Part shown: piece after piece, positions 26,970-36,294 of the stretch
Layout of the letters: every line of letters begins with the position of its first letter
Numbering within the stretch: the stretch's first letter is position 1
DNA from: Moraxellaceae bacterium
Lineage (GTDB): Bacteria > Pseudomonadota > Gammaproteobacteria > Pseudomonadales > Moraxellaceae
NCBI GenBank assembly: GCA_029237815.1
Contig: JAQZBP010000006.1
Location: 496,001-560,000 of the forward strand
Length of the DNA: 64,000 nucleotides
Direction of reading: 5' to 3'
Notes under the pieces: model-generated
Seen by the model: the letters and a program-made list of their open reading frames with translations, nothing else
The model's database searches: none
Told to the model about the DNA's origin: nothing
Made by a program: the position numbers and the translations under genes

Positions 26970-28297
26970 TCGGGGCAGCCGCTGCAGCGAGCAAGGGGCA
27001 GCGTTGGCTGCCCTTTGCGTTTCTCTGTGTCATCGCGGTGCTCTGGGCCACGGCGCTGGCCGGGCCCTTCCAGTTCGACGACTACAACGTGATCGTCGAT
27101 TTTGCGCCGGTGCATTCACTGGCGGCCTGGCGTGATTCCCTGCCCGGCATCCGTCCGCTGCTCAAGCTGAGCTATGCCATCAACTGGACGCTGTCACCCT
27201 CTCCCTTCGGCTTCCACCTTTTCAATCTGCTCGTGCACCTGCTCAATGGCATGCTGCTGCTGGGCTGGGCGCGCTGCGCGCTGCCGCTGCGACCGCTGGC
27301 GGCGCTGGTGCTGATGGCGCTGTGGTTGCTGCACCCGGTGCAGACGGAGGCGGTGACCTATATCGCCGGCCGATCCGTCTCGCTGTCCACGACCTTCCTG
27401 CTCGCGGGCCTGCTGGTGCTGGCGCACTCGCCGCGTGGCGCGCCGGCCTGGCTGGCGCTGTGCACGGCCGCGGCGTTGATGGTGCGCGAGACCGCGTGGG
27501 TATTTCCGCTGGCCTTCGCACTCGTGGAATTCCTGCGGGGCGCAGAGTGGCGCGCGCTCTTGCGGCGGGTTGGACCGGCCGCCCTGGTGGTGGCGCTGGC
27601 GGCGATCGTGTTTCTGCTGGAGCCGCACTACCGGCACATGGTGGACACCAGCTTTTCGCTGCGCGACACGGCGGCACAGGCGCGGTTGCAGGTGCTGGCG
27701 CATGGCTACCTGCTGGCGCAATGGGTGAGTCTTGCGCCCAATATCGACCCAGACCTGCGGGTGCCCGCGGCATGGAGCCTGCGCCTGGCACTGCAGGGCC
27801 TGGCGCTGCTGTCGATCGTAGCGGTGGCGTTGGATGCAATGCGGCGACGCTCGTGGGTAGCGGCGGGCGTGCTCTGGTATTTCCTGCTGCTGCTGCCGAC
27901 CAACAGCTTCATGCCGCGGGTCGATGCCGCCAGTGACCGGCACCTGTATGCGGCGCTGGTCGGCCCGCTCTGGTCGTTACTGCTCTTCTTGCAGCACTGG
28001 CGCTACCGCGTGCCGGCAGCCGCCGCGGTCATCCTGCTGCTCGCGCTGGCGACGCTGGTGCGCAACGAGGACTATCGCAGCGAGCTGGCGCTGTGGGCGC
28101 GCACCGCGGCGCAGTCGCCGCACAAGGCACGGGTCTGGAACAACCTCGGTATCGCCTGCCGGGAAGCGGGAAAGCGGGAGTGCGCCGTCGCGGCTTTTCA
28201 GCGCGCGATGGCGCTGGACCCGGATGATTCGCGCGCGGCGGTGAACCTTTACCTGCTGCAGCGGACGATACCGGTGACGGGCGAGACCAGCCGGTAG
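26966..28297 (+). CDS. Multispanning membrane protein with C-terminal TPR (TMTC-like)
   Basis: A 443 aa protein with about ten hydrophobic segments between residues 15 and 375, then one or two tetratricopeptide-like repeats at the end (ARVWNNLGIACREAGKRECA followed by AFQRAMALDPDDSRAAVNLY). The layout, with FDDYNVIVDF near residue 35 and HPVQTEAVTYIAGRS at about 120, matches bacterial proteins related to TMTC/PMT-type O-mannosyltransferases; D-D acidic pair and H-P-V-Q-TE motifs are typical. I infer a membrane glycosyltransferase or similar, substrate unknown. The start is a TTG overlapping the upstream stop (TTGA at 26966). Confidence 0.72.
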   Translation: MIGAAAAASKGQRWLPFAFLCVIAVLWATALAGPFQFDDYNVIVDFAPVHSLAAWRDSLPGIRPLLKLSYAINWTLSPSPFGFHLFNLLVHLLNGMLLLGWARCALPLRPLAALVLMALWLLHPVQTEAVTYIAGRSVSLSTTFLLAGLLVLAHSPRGAPAWLALCTAAALMVRETAWVFPLAFALVEFLRGAEWRALLRRVGPAALVVALAAIVFLLEPHYRHMVDTSFSLRDTAAQARLQVLAHGYLLAQWVSLAPNIDPDLRVPAAWSLRLALQGLALLSIVAVALDAMRRRSWVAAGVLWYFLLLLPTNSFMPRVDAASDRHLYAALVGPLWSLLLFLQHWRYRVPAAAAVILLLALATLVRNEDYRSELALWARTAAQSPHKARVWNNLGIACREAGKRECAVAAFQRAMALDPDDSRAAVNLYLLQRTIPVTGETSR

Positions 28298-28321
28298 CGG
28301 AGACCCGATGCAGGCCCGATG

Positions 28322-28382
<61 letters not shown>

Positions 28383-28502
28383 GATGCTGCATCGCAACAT
28401 CACCGTCCTTGCTCGCGCGGCCATCACACGCCCTGGCGCAGAACCAGGAACGTGGCGCTCCAGAGACGGCGGCATGCCAAGAGCGCCACGAAAACTGCGC
28501 AA

Positions 28503-28530
28503 AGAAAAAGCGGCCGAAGCCGCTTTCCAG
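28503..28530 (-). terminator. UUCG-tetraloop terminator of glyS
   Basis: On the minus strand AAAGCGGC-TTCG-GCCGCTTT is followed by TTCTTT: an 8-pair stem closed by a UUCG tetraloop, about 50 bases after the glyS stop. Confidence 0.85.
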
Positions 28531-28577
28531 TTTTTTGCTGCCCGAAGGCTGCCGATAGCGCCGACCCGGCGCGAGCC

Positions 28578-30632
28578 TCAGGCCTGCAGCAGCGAAATGT
28601 CCGCCACCTGCAGGAAGAGCGCGCGCAGGCCGGCGAGCAGCGCCAGGCGGTTGGCCTTCACGGCCGCGTCGTCCGCCATCACCATGACCTGGTCGAAGAA
28701 GGCATCCACCTGCGGGCGCAGTGCTGCAAGCCGGGTGAGCGCCGGCTGGTAGTCGCCCGCGGCGAACAGCGGCGCGAGCTCGGCCTGCAGCGTTGCCACC
28801 GCGTCGGCCAGCGCCTTCTCGGCGGGCTCTGCCAGCAATGCGGGATTCACGCGCGCATCGGCCGGCACGTTTTCCTTGGCGAGGATGTTGGACACGCGCT
28901 TGTTGCCGGCGGCCAGCGCTTCCGCCTCCGGCAGTGCTGCGAAATGCGCGACGGCCTTCACGCGGCGATCGAAGTCCAGCGGCTGCGTCGGCCGCATCGC
29001 CTGCACGGCGAGGATCACCTCCGCCTTCACGCCCTGCTCTTCGTACATGGCGCGGTAACGGCCCAGCAGGAAATCGAAGACATCGCCCGCGGTGTTCGCG
29101 TTCTGGAGCTTGTCGCCATACAGCTTGGCAGCCCCGGCGACCAGCGCCTGCACGTCCAGCGCCAGGCCTTTTTCGATCACGATGCGCAGCAGGCCGATGG
29201 CGGAGCGGCGCAGCGCGAACGGATCCTTGGAGCCTGTCGGCGGCTGGTTGATGCCGAAGATGCCGACCAGCGTGTCGAGCTTGTCCGCGATGGCGACGGC
29301 GGCACCGGTCTTCGTCGCGGGCAGCGCATCGCCGGCAAAGCGCGGCTGGTATTGCTCGTCGAGCGCCTTCGCGACCTCGGCGGGCTCGCCGTCATGCGTG
29401 GCGTAATAGAAGCCGGCGATGCCCTGCAGCTCGGGGAATTCGCCGACCATTTCCGTGGCGAGGTCGCACTTGGACAGCAGGCCGGCACGCTCGCCCAGCG
29501 CCTTCTCGCCACCGATGGCGGCGGCAATGATGCCGGCGAGCTTGCTGATGCGTTCGGCCTTCTCGAAAACGGTGCCGAGCTGGGCCTGGAACACCACGGT
29601 CTTCAGGCGCTCGTTGCGCGTCTCGAGGCGGCTCTTCTTGTCCTGGTTGAAAAAGAATTCGGCGTCGGTCAGGCGTGGGCGCACGACCTTCTCGTTGCCG
29701 GCCACGATGTATTCGGGATGCGTGCTCTCGATATTGGACACTGTGATGAAGCGCGGCAGCAGCTTGCCGGCCGCGTCGAGCAGACAGAAATATTTCTGGT
29801 TGTCCTGCATGGTGGAGATGAGGGCTTCCTGCGGCACGGCAAGGAAGCGCGCTTCAAACGAGCACACCAGCGGTACCGGCCACTCGACCAGAGCGGCGAC
29901 TTCGTCGAGCAGTGCCTCGGGGATGATGGCGCGACCATTTTCCTTTGCCGCCAGCGCCTGCACTTTCTCCAGGATCAGCGCGCGGCGTTCGGCGACATCG
30001 GCCAGCACCCAGGCGGCGCGCAGGTCCTCGGCATAGTTCGCCGGCGCGGAGATGCGCACGGCGGCCGGCGCGTGGAAGCGGTGGCCACGCGACTCGCGAC
30101 CGGCCTTCTGCGCCAGGATCTCGCACTCGACCACGTCGTCGCCCAGCAGCATCACGAGCCACTGCGTCGGGCGCACGAACTCCACGCGCGAGGCGCCCCA
30201 GCGCATGCGCTTCGGGATGGGCAGGTCGTTGAGCGACTGCGCGACAATGCCGGGCAGCAGCGCGGTGGCGGCCTCGCCCTTCACTTCTTTCACGAAGCGC
30301 AGCTTTTCGCCGGAGGTGTCCAGTGCCGCGATGTCGACGCCATTCTTGCGCGCGAAGCCGAGCGCGGCCTGGGTGGGAGTGCCGGCGGCATCGAAGGCGG
30401 CTTTCACGGGCGGGCCGTCGACGGCGATGGTGCGATCCGGCTGCTGTGTGGCGAGGTCCGCGACCAGCACAGCCAGGCGGCGCGGCGCGGCGAAGTACGT
30501 CACCATGCCATGTGCGAGGCCGGCGGCGGCCAAGCCCTTCACGATGCCGTCGCGAAAACTTTCGGCGAGCGTCTTCAGTGCCTTCGGAGGCAGCTCTTCG
30601 GTGCCGAGCTCGACCAGGAAATCTTTGTTCAT
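28578..30632 (-). CDS. glyS: Glycyl-tRNA synthetase beta subunit
   Basis: The beta subunit (684 aa) of the alpha2beta2 glycyl-tRNA synthetase, which binds and helps position tRNA-Gly. It has the N-terminal signature [20 protein letters not shown], then a long region ending in the HD-type/anticodon domain ([20 protein letters not shown]). Length is close to the 689 aa E. coli protein. I chose ATG 30632; a GTG at 30641 is in frame. It lies downstream of glyQ with a 172-base gap, longer than usual for this operon pair. Confidence 0.96.
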   Translation of the reverse strand: MNKDFLVELGTEELPPKALKTLAESFRDGIVKGLAAAGLAHGMVTYFAAPRRLAVLVADLATQQPDRTIAVDGPPVKAAFDAAGTPTQAALGFARKNGVDIAALDTSGEKLRFVKEVKGEAATALLPGIVAQSLNDLPIPKRMRWGASRVEFVRPTQWLVMLLGDDVVECEILAQKAGRESRGHRFHAPAAVRISAPANYAEDLRAAWVLADVAERRALILEKVQALAAKENGRAIIPEALLDEVAALVEWPVPLVCSFEARFLAVPQEALISTMQDNQKYFCLLDAAGKLLPRFITVSNIESTHPEYIVAGNEKVVRPRLTDAEFFFNQDKKSRLETRNERLKTVVFQAQLGTVFEKAERISKLAGIIAAAIGGEKALGERAGLLSKCDLATEMVGEFPELQGIAGFYYATHDGEPAEVAKALDEQYQPRFAGDALPATKTGAAVAIADKLDTLVGIFGINQPPTGSKDPFALRRSAIGLLRIVIEKGLALDVQALVAGAAKLYGDKLQNANTAGDVFDFLLGRYRAMYEEQGVKAEVILAVQAMRPTQPLDFDRRVKAVAHFAALPEAEALAAGNKRVSNILAKENVPADARVNPALLAEPAEKALADAVATLQAELAPLFAAGDYQPALTRLAALRPQVDAFFDQVMVMADDAAVKANRLALLAGLRALFLQVADISLLQA

Positions 30633-30804
30633 CTTCTTCACGTGTCCTGCGGTTGCCTGGCGCCTGCGGAAAGCGGTCGCGCCAATGGCCAGTGGTCAGT
30701 TGTCGAGGGCAGCCCCTCGTCAGGTCTTGTGCCGCCTGCCGTCCTGTCGCGGCACCCTCTGCGGCGACGGGAGACGGCAGCGCTCCCTCACGTTTGCCGG
30801 CCGG

Positions 30805-31776
30805 TCAGGCCGCGTTTTCCTGCGCCAGCTTTGCCAGCACCTCGTCGCGCAGCGACGCCGGTGCCATCGGGAAGCCGAGGCGCGCGCGCGCCTGCAGGTA
30901 GCTCTGCGCGATGTTCCGCGCCAAGGTGCGCACGCGCAGGATGTAGCGCTGGCGCTCCGTGACGGAAATGGCGCGGCGCGCGTCGAGCAGATTGAAGGTG
31001 TGCGAGGCCTTCACCACCATTTCATAGGCGGGCAGCGGCAGCTGCTTGGCCATCAGCGAATTGGATTCGCTCTCGTAGAAATCGAACAGCTCGAACAGCT
31101 TCGGCACGTTGGCGTGCTCGAAGTTGAAGGTCGACTGCTCCACTTCGTTCTGGTGGAAGACATCGCCATAGGTGACGGGACGCGTATTGCCGTCGGCGTC
31201 GGGCACGCCCTTCGCCCAGATCAGGTCGTACACGGAATCGACGCCCTGCAGGTACATGCACAGACGCTCGAGGCCGTAGGTGATTTCGCCGGTGACGGGA
31301 TAGCACTCGACGCCGCCGACCTGCTGGAAATAGGTGAACTGCGTGACTTCCATGCCGTTCAGCCAGACTTCCCAGCCGAGGCCCCAGGCGCCCAGCGTGG
31401 GCGACTCCCAGTTGTCTTCCACGAAGCGCACGTCGTGCACCTTCGGGTCCACGCCGAGCTCGCGCAGCGACTCGAGATACAGCTCCTGGATATTGGCCGG
31501 CGAGGGCTTCAGCACCACCTGGAACTGGTAGTAGTGCTGCAGGCGGTTGGGGTTCTCGCCATAGCGGCCGTCGGCCGGGCGGCGCGAGGGCTGCACATAG
31601 GCGGCGTTCCAGGTTTCCGGGCCGATGGCGCGCAGGAAGGTGGCGGTATGGAAGGTGCCGGCGCCCATTTCCATGTCGTAGGGCTGGATCACGACACAGC
31701 CCTGGCGGGCCCAGAAGTTCTGCAGCTTGAGAATGAGGTCCTGAAAGGTCAGGCCGGCGGCGATGGCGTTGGCCAC
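30805..31776 (-). CDS. glyQ: Glycyl-tRNA synthetase alpha subunit
   Basis: Catalytic alpha subunit (323 aa) of class II glycyl-tRNA synthetase. Signatures: [40 protein letters not shown] and [20 protein letters not shown] near the N-terminus, then the class II motifs in [12 protein letters not shown] and [13 protein letters not shown] chose GTG 31776 because the family N-terminus begins about there and GGGGA precedes it. Expected partner glyS follows on the same strand. The gene is about 20 residues longer than E. coli GlyQ at its ends. Confidence 0.96.
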   Translation of the reverse strand: MANAIAAGLTFQDLILKLQNFWARQGCVVIQPYDMEMGAGTFHTATFLRAIGPETWNAAYVQPSRRPADGRYGENPNRLQHYYQFQVVLKPSPANIQELYLESLRELGVDPKVHDVRFVEDNWESPTLGAWGLGWEVWLNGMEVTQFTYFQQVGGVECYPVTGEITYGLERLCMYLQGVDSVYDLIWAKGVPDADGNTRPVTYGDVFHQNEVEQSTFNFEHANVPKLFELFDFYESESNSLMAKQLPLPAYEMVVKASHTFNLLDARRAISVTERQRYILRVRTLARNIAQSYLQARARLGFPMAPASLRDEVLAKLAQENAA

Positions 31777-31901
31777 GGAGTGTCCCCTGGAGCGAATCAA
31801 AGGGGGCGAGTATAGCGGCAAGGCCGCGCCGGATTACAGGTCGAAGGGGAGTGCCCGCGCGGGCTGGCGGCGCGATCGGCGCCGCCCTGGAGACGGCCGG
31901 G

Positions 31902-32324
31902 TCAGGCCGGGAAGACGGTCACGTACAGCGGGCCGACCGGGCTCATGTAGGTGACGGTGTTGGGGTCGTTCTCGGGCTGCCAGGTGTCGAAGGCTTCCGG
32001 CAGGCCGAGCGAGCTCGGGCTCGGCAGCTTGGCCTTGAGGTTGCCGCCCATGATGTTGGCGACTTCATTCAGGGTGTCGCGCCAGTTGGCGTCGTCGATC
32101 TCGGAGACGGGGCAGCAGTACATGGTGGCGGCGGCCTGGCGCGCGAGCTGGCGCGAGCAGGCGACGATCACGGCGCCGTTCCACGCGCCCTCGATGGAAA
32201 TCGAGGAGGCGCATTCGGCCTCGCCCTGGGTAGTCGCGGTCGGCGCCAGGGAGACGCCCAGAAACTCCGACCACACCTCCTCGGTTACCGCGGAGATCAC
32301 ATCGTGTTCCAGTGTGCTGGTCAT
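31902..32324 (-). CDS. CheX-like chemotaxis phosphatase domain protein
   Basis: A 140 aa single-domain protein of the CheX/CheC phosphatase group. The motif LNEVANIMGGNLKAKL (about residue 84) provides the Glu-x-x-Asn pair that dephosphorylates CheY-type regulators, and the flanking beta-rich segments match CheX. It shares strand and orientation with a single-domain CheY-like regulator 221 bases upstream, and no histidine kinase or chemoreceptor lies in the window. I infer a two-protein phospho-signal sink; target unknown. Confidence 0.8.
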   Translation of the reverse strand: MTSTLEHDVISAVTEEVWSEFLGVSLAPTATTQGEAECASSISIEGAWNGAVIVACSRQLARQAAATMYCCPVSEIDDANWRDTLNEVANIMGGNLKAKLPSPSSLGLPEAFDTWQPENDPNTVTYMSPVGPLYVTVFPA

Positions 32325-32545
32325 CGTGCAGGCCTCTTGGTGAGGGTGGTGGCTATGTCGCCACTCTTCAAATCCTAGCCCGCCCTGGCACGGTCCATCT
32401 TGACTCGCATCAGAGCAGCTGGCGCTTCCCTCCGGCGCCAGCGGTCTACCATTCCAGCTTCCGCCAGTTGACCGGGCAAGGCAATGCCTGTCCTGCCTCC
32501 CGTGCCCCGCATAGGCCCTGCTGTCGCATTGGGCCGCCGGCCGCG

Positions 32546-32995
32546 CTAGCGGCGGGCAGTCAGCTTGCTGAGCGAGGTGAGCCGCAGCACGGCGCTCAGG
32601 TCGGCATCCTTGACCGGCTTGGCGAGATAATTGTCGCAGCCCGCCTGGTGGGCCGCGGCATGGTCCTCCGGCGCGCGCAGGCTGGAGACCATGGCCACGC
32701 GCAGTGCGTGTGCGGCCTTGATCTGCCGGCAGGCCTCGAGGCCGCCCATGCCCGGCATGACGACATCCATGAAGACCAGGTCGTAGGGATTGGTCGCGCA
32801 GCAGGTGATGGCGGCCTCGCCGCTCGGCGCCGTCTCGACATGGAGGTCGTAGTTTCCGCCGGCGAGGGCCGTGAGCTTGGACCGCATGAACATGCGGATG
32901 GCCTCGCTGTCGTCCACCACCAGTACCCGCAATGCCTCGCCTGACGGGCGGGCAAGGTTGCCAACGCTATCGAGTGCCGCAGCATCTGTAGTCAT
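32546..32995 (-). CDS. Single-domain CheY-like response regulator
   Basis: A 149 aa protein with one receiver domain and no output domain. Phosphorylation-site features: VLVVDDSEAIR (acidic pair), FMDVVMPGMGGLEA (phospho-accepting Asp), MVSSLRAPED (switch Ser) and NYLAKPVK (Lys). A short N-terminal extension of about 20 residues precedes the domain. ATG 32995 has GGAGG 8 bases upstream. Downstream on the same strand is a CheX-like phosphatase. Acts by protein-protein interaction; the cognate kinase is not nearby. Confidence 0.88.
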   Translation of the reverse strand: MTTDAAALDSVGNLARPSGEALRVLVVDDSEAIRMFMRSKLTALAGGNYDLHVETAPSGEAAITCCATNPYDLVFMDVVMPGMGGLEACRQIKAAHALRVAMVSSLRAPEDHAAAHQAGCDNYLAKPVKDADLSAVLRLTSLSKLTARR

Positions 32996-33323
32996 GCCCA
33001 ATCCCTCCCCTGCGACCGTAGCTGTGTCCCCGACGGCTCCGGCCTGGCATCGCGAGGAACGGGGTGCGCCGCGACCCTGCCATTTGGCATCTACGGCGCC
33101 TCGTCGATTCAGGTTAGTTAAACAAACGCAAACAAGTCACGTGGACCTGCACCCGCTCATCGTGCATTCCCCTCACCTCGTCCAGCACCGGAAAAAGACC
33201 GTGTCGTGGGTCACATTCTTGCGCACGGCGGCATCACGACGGGGCTGTGGCAGGGCCTCCGCAAGGGTGGCAAAGGCGCCGGCCACCGCTCCATACTGCC
33301 GGCAATGGACAAGCGAGGCGGCC
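32996..33323. other. 328-base gap between divergent regulator and tag genes
   Basis: Both flanking genes read outward, so their promoters lie here. An A/T-rich island at about 33112-33140 (TTAGTTAAACAAACGCAAAC) stands out in the GC-rich surroundings and is the likeliest promoter site for the response regulator. No gene was found. Confidence 0.4.
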
Positions 33324-33899
33324 ATGGCTGACGACACCCTTTCCCGCTGCCCCTGGTGTGGCAGTGACCCGCTCTATGTGGCCTATCACGACCAGGAGTG
33401 GGGCGTCCCCTCCTTCGATGACCGGCACCTCTTCGAGAAGCTCTGTCTCGAGGGCCAGCAGGCCGGCCTTGCCTGGATCACGGTGCTGCGCAAGCGCGCC
33501 GGCTATCGCCAGGCCTTCCACGACTTCGACGTGCGGCGGGTCGCCGCCATGACGGACGACGAGGTGCTGGCGCAGATGGCGAATCCGGGCGTGATCCGCC
33601 ACGACCGCAAGCTGCTCGCCATCCGCGACAACGCCCGCGCGGCCCTGGCCGTGCAGGAGGAGTTCGGGAGCCTGTCCCGCTATCTCTGGGGCTTCGTCGG
33701 GGAGCGACCCCTGGTGAACCACTGGTTGAGCTACCGCGAGGCGCCGGCGGCGACGGAGGTGTCGAAACGCCTGTCACGCGAGCTGAAGAAGCGCGGCTTC
33801 CGCTTCGTGGGGCCGACCACGCTCTATGCCTTCATGCAGGGGGTGGGCATGGTCAATGACCATGAGACGGGGTGTTTCCGGCACCGGGCGCTGGCGTAA
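33324..33899 (+). CDS. tag: DNA-3-methyladenine glycosylase I
   Basis: Base-excision repair enzyme (191 aa) that removes 3-methyladenine from alkylated DNA. The zinc snap is complete: Cys in RCPWCG, His in YHDQEWG, and His and Cys in NDHETGCFRH at the C-terminus. QAGLAWITVLRKR and FVGPTTLYAFMQGVGMVNDH are family signatures. Start ATG 33324 gives the normal Tag length (E. coli 187 aa). Divergent from the response regulator gene. Confidence 0.97.
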   Translation: MADDTLSRCPWCGSDPLYVAYHDQEWGVPSFDDRHLFEKLCLEGQQAGLAWITVLRKRAGYRQAFHDFDVRRVAAMTDDEVLAQMANPGVIRHDRKLLAIRDNARAALAVQEEFGSLSRYLWGFVGERPLVNHWLSYREAPAATEVSKRLSRELKKRGFRFVGPTTLYAFMQGVGMVNDHETGCFRHRALA

Positions 33900-33911
33900 C
33901 AGGGGCCCGGC

Positions 33912-33925
33912 TTGAGCTGAATCAA
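33912..33925. promoter_or_regulatory. FNR/Anr-like box upstream of the YdcH-family gene
   Basis: TTGAGCTGAATCAA matches the FNR/Anr consensus TTGAT-N4-ATCAA at all but one position. The centre is about 59 bases before the ATG at 33978, a distance compatible with activation from near -41.5. Confidence 0.55.
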
Positions 33926-33977
33926 GATCGTGGGGCCATCCGGATGACATCCTGAAAAAAATCACCGGAGGATTCCC

Positions 33978-34220
33978 ATGACCATCGAGCACCACCCGCT
34001 GTCCCGCGACTTTCCCGAACTGCAGGAGCGCATCTCGGCCCTGCGCCAGGGCGATCACCACTTCAGCCGCCTGCTGGACGAGTACAACGCCGTGGATCAC
34101 GCCGTGTACAAGGCCGAGACGGGCGAGCACGGCGTTTCCGACGAGCACTTCGAGACAATGAAGAAGCAGCGTGCCCTGCTGAAGGACCAGCTCTACGCCA
34201 TGCTGAAAGAGCCGGCCTGA
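33978..34220 (+). CDS. YdcH family protein (DUF465)
   Basis: An 80 aa mostly alpha-helical protein of the YdcH/DUF465 family, seen by the central segment FSRLLDEYNAVDHAVYKAE and the typical HFETMKKQRALLKDQLYAML C-terminus. Members form short coiled coils; function is unknown. A GGAGG site sits just before the ATG. An FNR-like box lies upstream. The stop is immediately adjacent to the stop of a convergent PspC gene. Confidence 0.9.
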   Translation: MTIEHHPLSRDFPELQERISALRQGDHHFSRLLDEYNAVDHAVYKAETGEHGVSDEHFETMKKQRALLKDQLYAMLKEPA

Positions 34221-34433
34221 TCAGGCCGCGCCGTCCCCTTCTTCCTCGAGCGGCATCAGCACCAGCAGGATCAGGTAGACGATGATGCCGGGGAAGGCGG
34301 CACTGAACAGCGACACCAGCACGAAGATGATGCGCAGCAGGGTCGGGTCGAGCCCGAAGTAACGGGCCAGTCCGCCAATCACGCCGGCCAGCATGCGATC
34401 GTGGCGCGAGCGCCGCAGTACTTTCCTGCTCAT
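34221..34433 (-). CDS. PspC domain protein
   Basis: A 70 aa small membrane protein with the PspC domain signature MLAGVIGGLARYFGLDPTLLRIIFVL and a second hydrophobic stretch (GIIVYLILLVLMPLEEE). Family members are linked to envelope stress sensing or phage shock, but here no pspA/B/D/F neighbours exist, so the role is unassigned. Start ATG 34433, with GGAG upstream. Convergent with the DUF465 gene, with no gap. Confidence 0.85.
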   Translation of the reverse strand: MSRKVLRRSRHDRMLAGVIGGLARYFGLDPTLLRIIFVLVSLFSAAFPGIIVYLILLVLMPLEEEGDGAA

Positions 34434-34530
34434 GACGGTCTCCGTCTCGGTAGAAGGTTGGGCCGTCGCCAGCATAGCCGTTCTGCGCCCGGGATCGACA
34501 GCGGCAGGCTTGCCCTGAGCCTCGGGAAAT

Positions 34531-34562
34531 AAAAAAACGCCGGCAATTGCCGGCGTTTTTTT
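34531..34562. terminator. Strong bidirectional terminator
   Basis: AAAAAAACGCCGGCAATTGCCGGCGTTTTTTT, a 9-pair GC-rich stem with an AATT centre and A and T runs on both sides. It ends the minus-strand gene at 34583-34993. Confidence 0.92.
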
Positions 34563-34582
34563 GGGGCGGTGCCTCGTGCCGA

Positions 34583-34993
34583 TCAGGCTTCCGGCGTCAG
34601 GTCGATCACGTCCTGGATCTTGTTGGCGCCGTCGATGCGGATCACGCGCTTTTCCACCTGGATCAGCTTGGTGCCGGACGGCTGCTTGCCGAGCTTGCCG
34701 ACCACGTCGGCCGGGACCGGGCTGGAGGCGGACATGATCTCGGCGGGCAGGACCCAGCCCTTGTCGAGCTTCTTCTTCCAGCCATCGGGCAGGTTGTTCT
34801 TTTCTTTCACGCCAGCGGCCTTGTCCGCCTTGCGATCAAATTTGTAATAGGCACGCAGCACCTTGGCCTCTTCCTTGGTGATGCGGTTGTCGCGCAGTTC
34901 CTGCTTGGCTTCCTTCTTGGCAGCGTCGGCGGCGATGGCGGGAGCGGCGGCGAAGGTGGCCAGGGCCAGGCCGAGTAGAACGGGACGGAACAT
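34583..34993 (-). CDS. Exported hypothetical protein
   Basis: A 136 aa secreted protein. Residues 1-22 form a signal peptide (cleavage after AIA). After that comes a Lys-rich helical stretch (KKEAKQELRDNRITKEEAK) and a compact domain ending RVIRIDGANKIQDVIDLTPEA. That last strand resembles the end of RcnB/CigR-type periplasmic proteins, but similarity is weak and I do not assign a function. A good AAGGAG site precedes the ATG. Single gene with its own terminator. Confidence 0.7.
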   Translation of the reverse strand: MFRPVLLGLALATFAAAPAIAADAAKKEAKQELRDNRITKEEAKVLRAYYKFDRKADKAAGVKEKNNLPDGWKKKLDKGWVLPAEIMSASSPVPADVVGKLGKQPSGTKLIQVEKRVIRIDGANKIQDVIDLTPEA

Positions 34994-35154
34994 CGGGAAA
35001 TCTCCTTATTGTCAGAACGGCTGAGCTTATCAATCGGCTGCCGTCTGTCGAGGCTCTGGAGAGTCCCTTTGTCGCCGCCAATGGCGCTCCGGCGGGCAGC
35101 CCCGCGGCAGGCATCTGCCGCCCGGGCCCTGCCGCGCCGGGGCTGGGGGAGCGA

Positions 35155-36294
35155 TCAGGCCAGGGCGCTGGCCTGCGGTTTGCCGAAGGCCGGCAACGAC
35201 AGGCGCAGGATGCGCCTCACCACGGCAGCGAACTGCGTGCCGAGGCCGCCAATGTTGTAGGGCAGATTGTAGCGACGGCAGAGCGCCTCGACTTCCGGCT
35301 GGATCTCCGCGTAGCGGTGTGCCGGCATGTTCGGGAAGAGGTGGTGCTCGATCTGGTGGCTCAGGTGGCCGGAGAGGATGTGGAACCAGCGCGGGCCGCT
35401 GATGTTGCTGGAGCCGAGCAGCTGGCGCACATACCACTGGCCGCGCGATTCGTCGCGCGTTTCTTCTTCGGTGAACATGACCACGTCGTCGGTGAAGTGG
35501 CCACAGAAGATGATGACGAAGGCCCAGATGTTGCGGATCAGGTTGGCGGCCAGATTGCCAAGCAGCACGCTGCCGAAAATGGGCCAGGCCAGCAGCGGGA
35601 AGATCACGTAATCCTTCAGGCCTTGCCGACCCATCTTGCGCATGGACTGCCAGAAACGCGGCCGCACCGTTTGCCAGGAGATCTCGCCGGCGCGCAGCCG
35701 GTCCATCTCCAGGTCGTGCATGGCGACGCCCCATTCGAAGATGAGCATCATGATGAACGCCCGGAAGGGCTGGAACAGGTGCTTGGGCTTCCAGGGCTGC
35801 TCGTCCGCCATGCGCAGGATGCCGTAGCCGACGTCGCGATCCTTGCCGAGGATGTTGGTGTAGTGGTGGTGGATGTAGTTATGCGAATGCCGCCATTGGT
35901 CGCCGGGGCAGGCGCTGTCCCACTCGAAGCTCTTGCCGCGCAGCTTGGGGTCGTTGGTCCAGTTGTACTGGCCGTGCATGACGTTGTGGCCGATCTCCAT
36001 GTTGTCGAGGATCTTGGAGAGGCTGAGCAGCGCCACGCCGAGGCACCAGGCCACCGGATTGAAGCCGAGGAACAGCGACAGGCGTCCGCCGATTTCGGCG
36101 CTGCGCTGGATGCGGAGCATGCGGCGGATGTAACGTTCGTCGCGCTCGCCAAGGTCGGACATGACGCGCATGCGCAGCGCGTCCAGTTCCGCGCCGAAGG
36201 CGGCGGCGTCGTCGGGGCCGAGGCGCGGCCCGGCAGACTGGCGAAGCGTGGGGCCGGACGACGAGGCGCCGGCCAGTGTAGAGGTCTGTGTCAT
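35155..36294 (-). CDS. Fatty acid desaturase (paralogue of the next desaturase)
   Basis: Membrane di-iron fatty acid desaturase, 379 aa. The three histidine boxes are HNVMHG, HSHNYIHHH and HQIEHH, and FCGHFTDDVVMFTEEE matches the acyl-CoA/acyl-lipid DesB/DesA3 type. It is a close paralogue of the protein at 36714-37835; both end with GKPQASALA. No DesT-type operator was seen in its own 419-base upstream gap, where a hairpin may end the upstream transcript. It may have its own promoter. Start ATG 36294 with AAGGG upstream. Confidence 0.93.
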   Translation of the reverse strand: MTQTSTLAGASSSGPTLRQSAGPRLGPDDAAAFGAELDALRMRVMSDLGERDERYIRRMLRIQRSAEIGGRLSLFLGFNPVAWCLGVALLSLSKILDNMEIGHNVMHGQYNWTNDPKLRGKSFEWDSACPGDQWRHSHNYIHHHYTNILGKDRDVGYGILRMADEQPWKPKHLFQPFRAFIMMLIFEWGVAMHDLEMDRLRAGEISWQTVRPRFWQSMRKMGRQGLKDYVIFPLLAWPIFGSVLLGNLAANLIRNIWAFVIIFCGHFTDDVVMFTEEETRDESRGQWYVRQLLGSSNISGPRWFHILSGHLSHQIEHHLFPNMPAHRYAEIQPEVEALCRRYNLPYNIGGLGTQFAAVVRRILRLSLPAFGKPQASALA

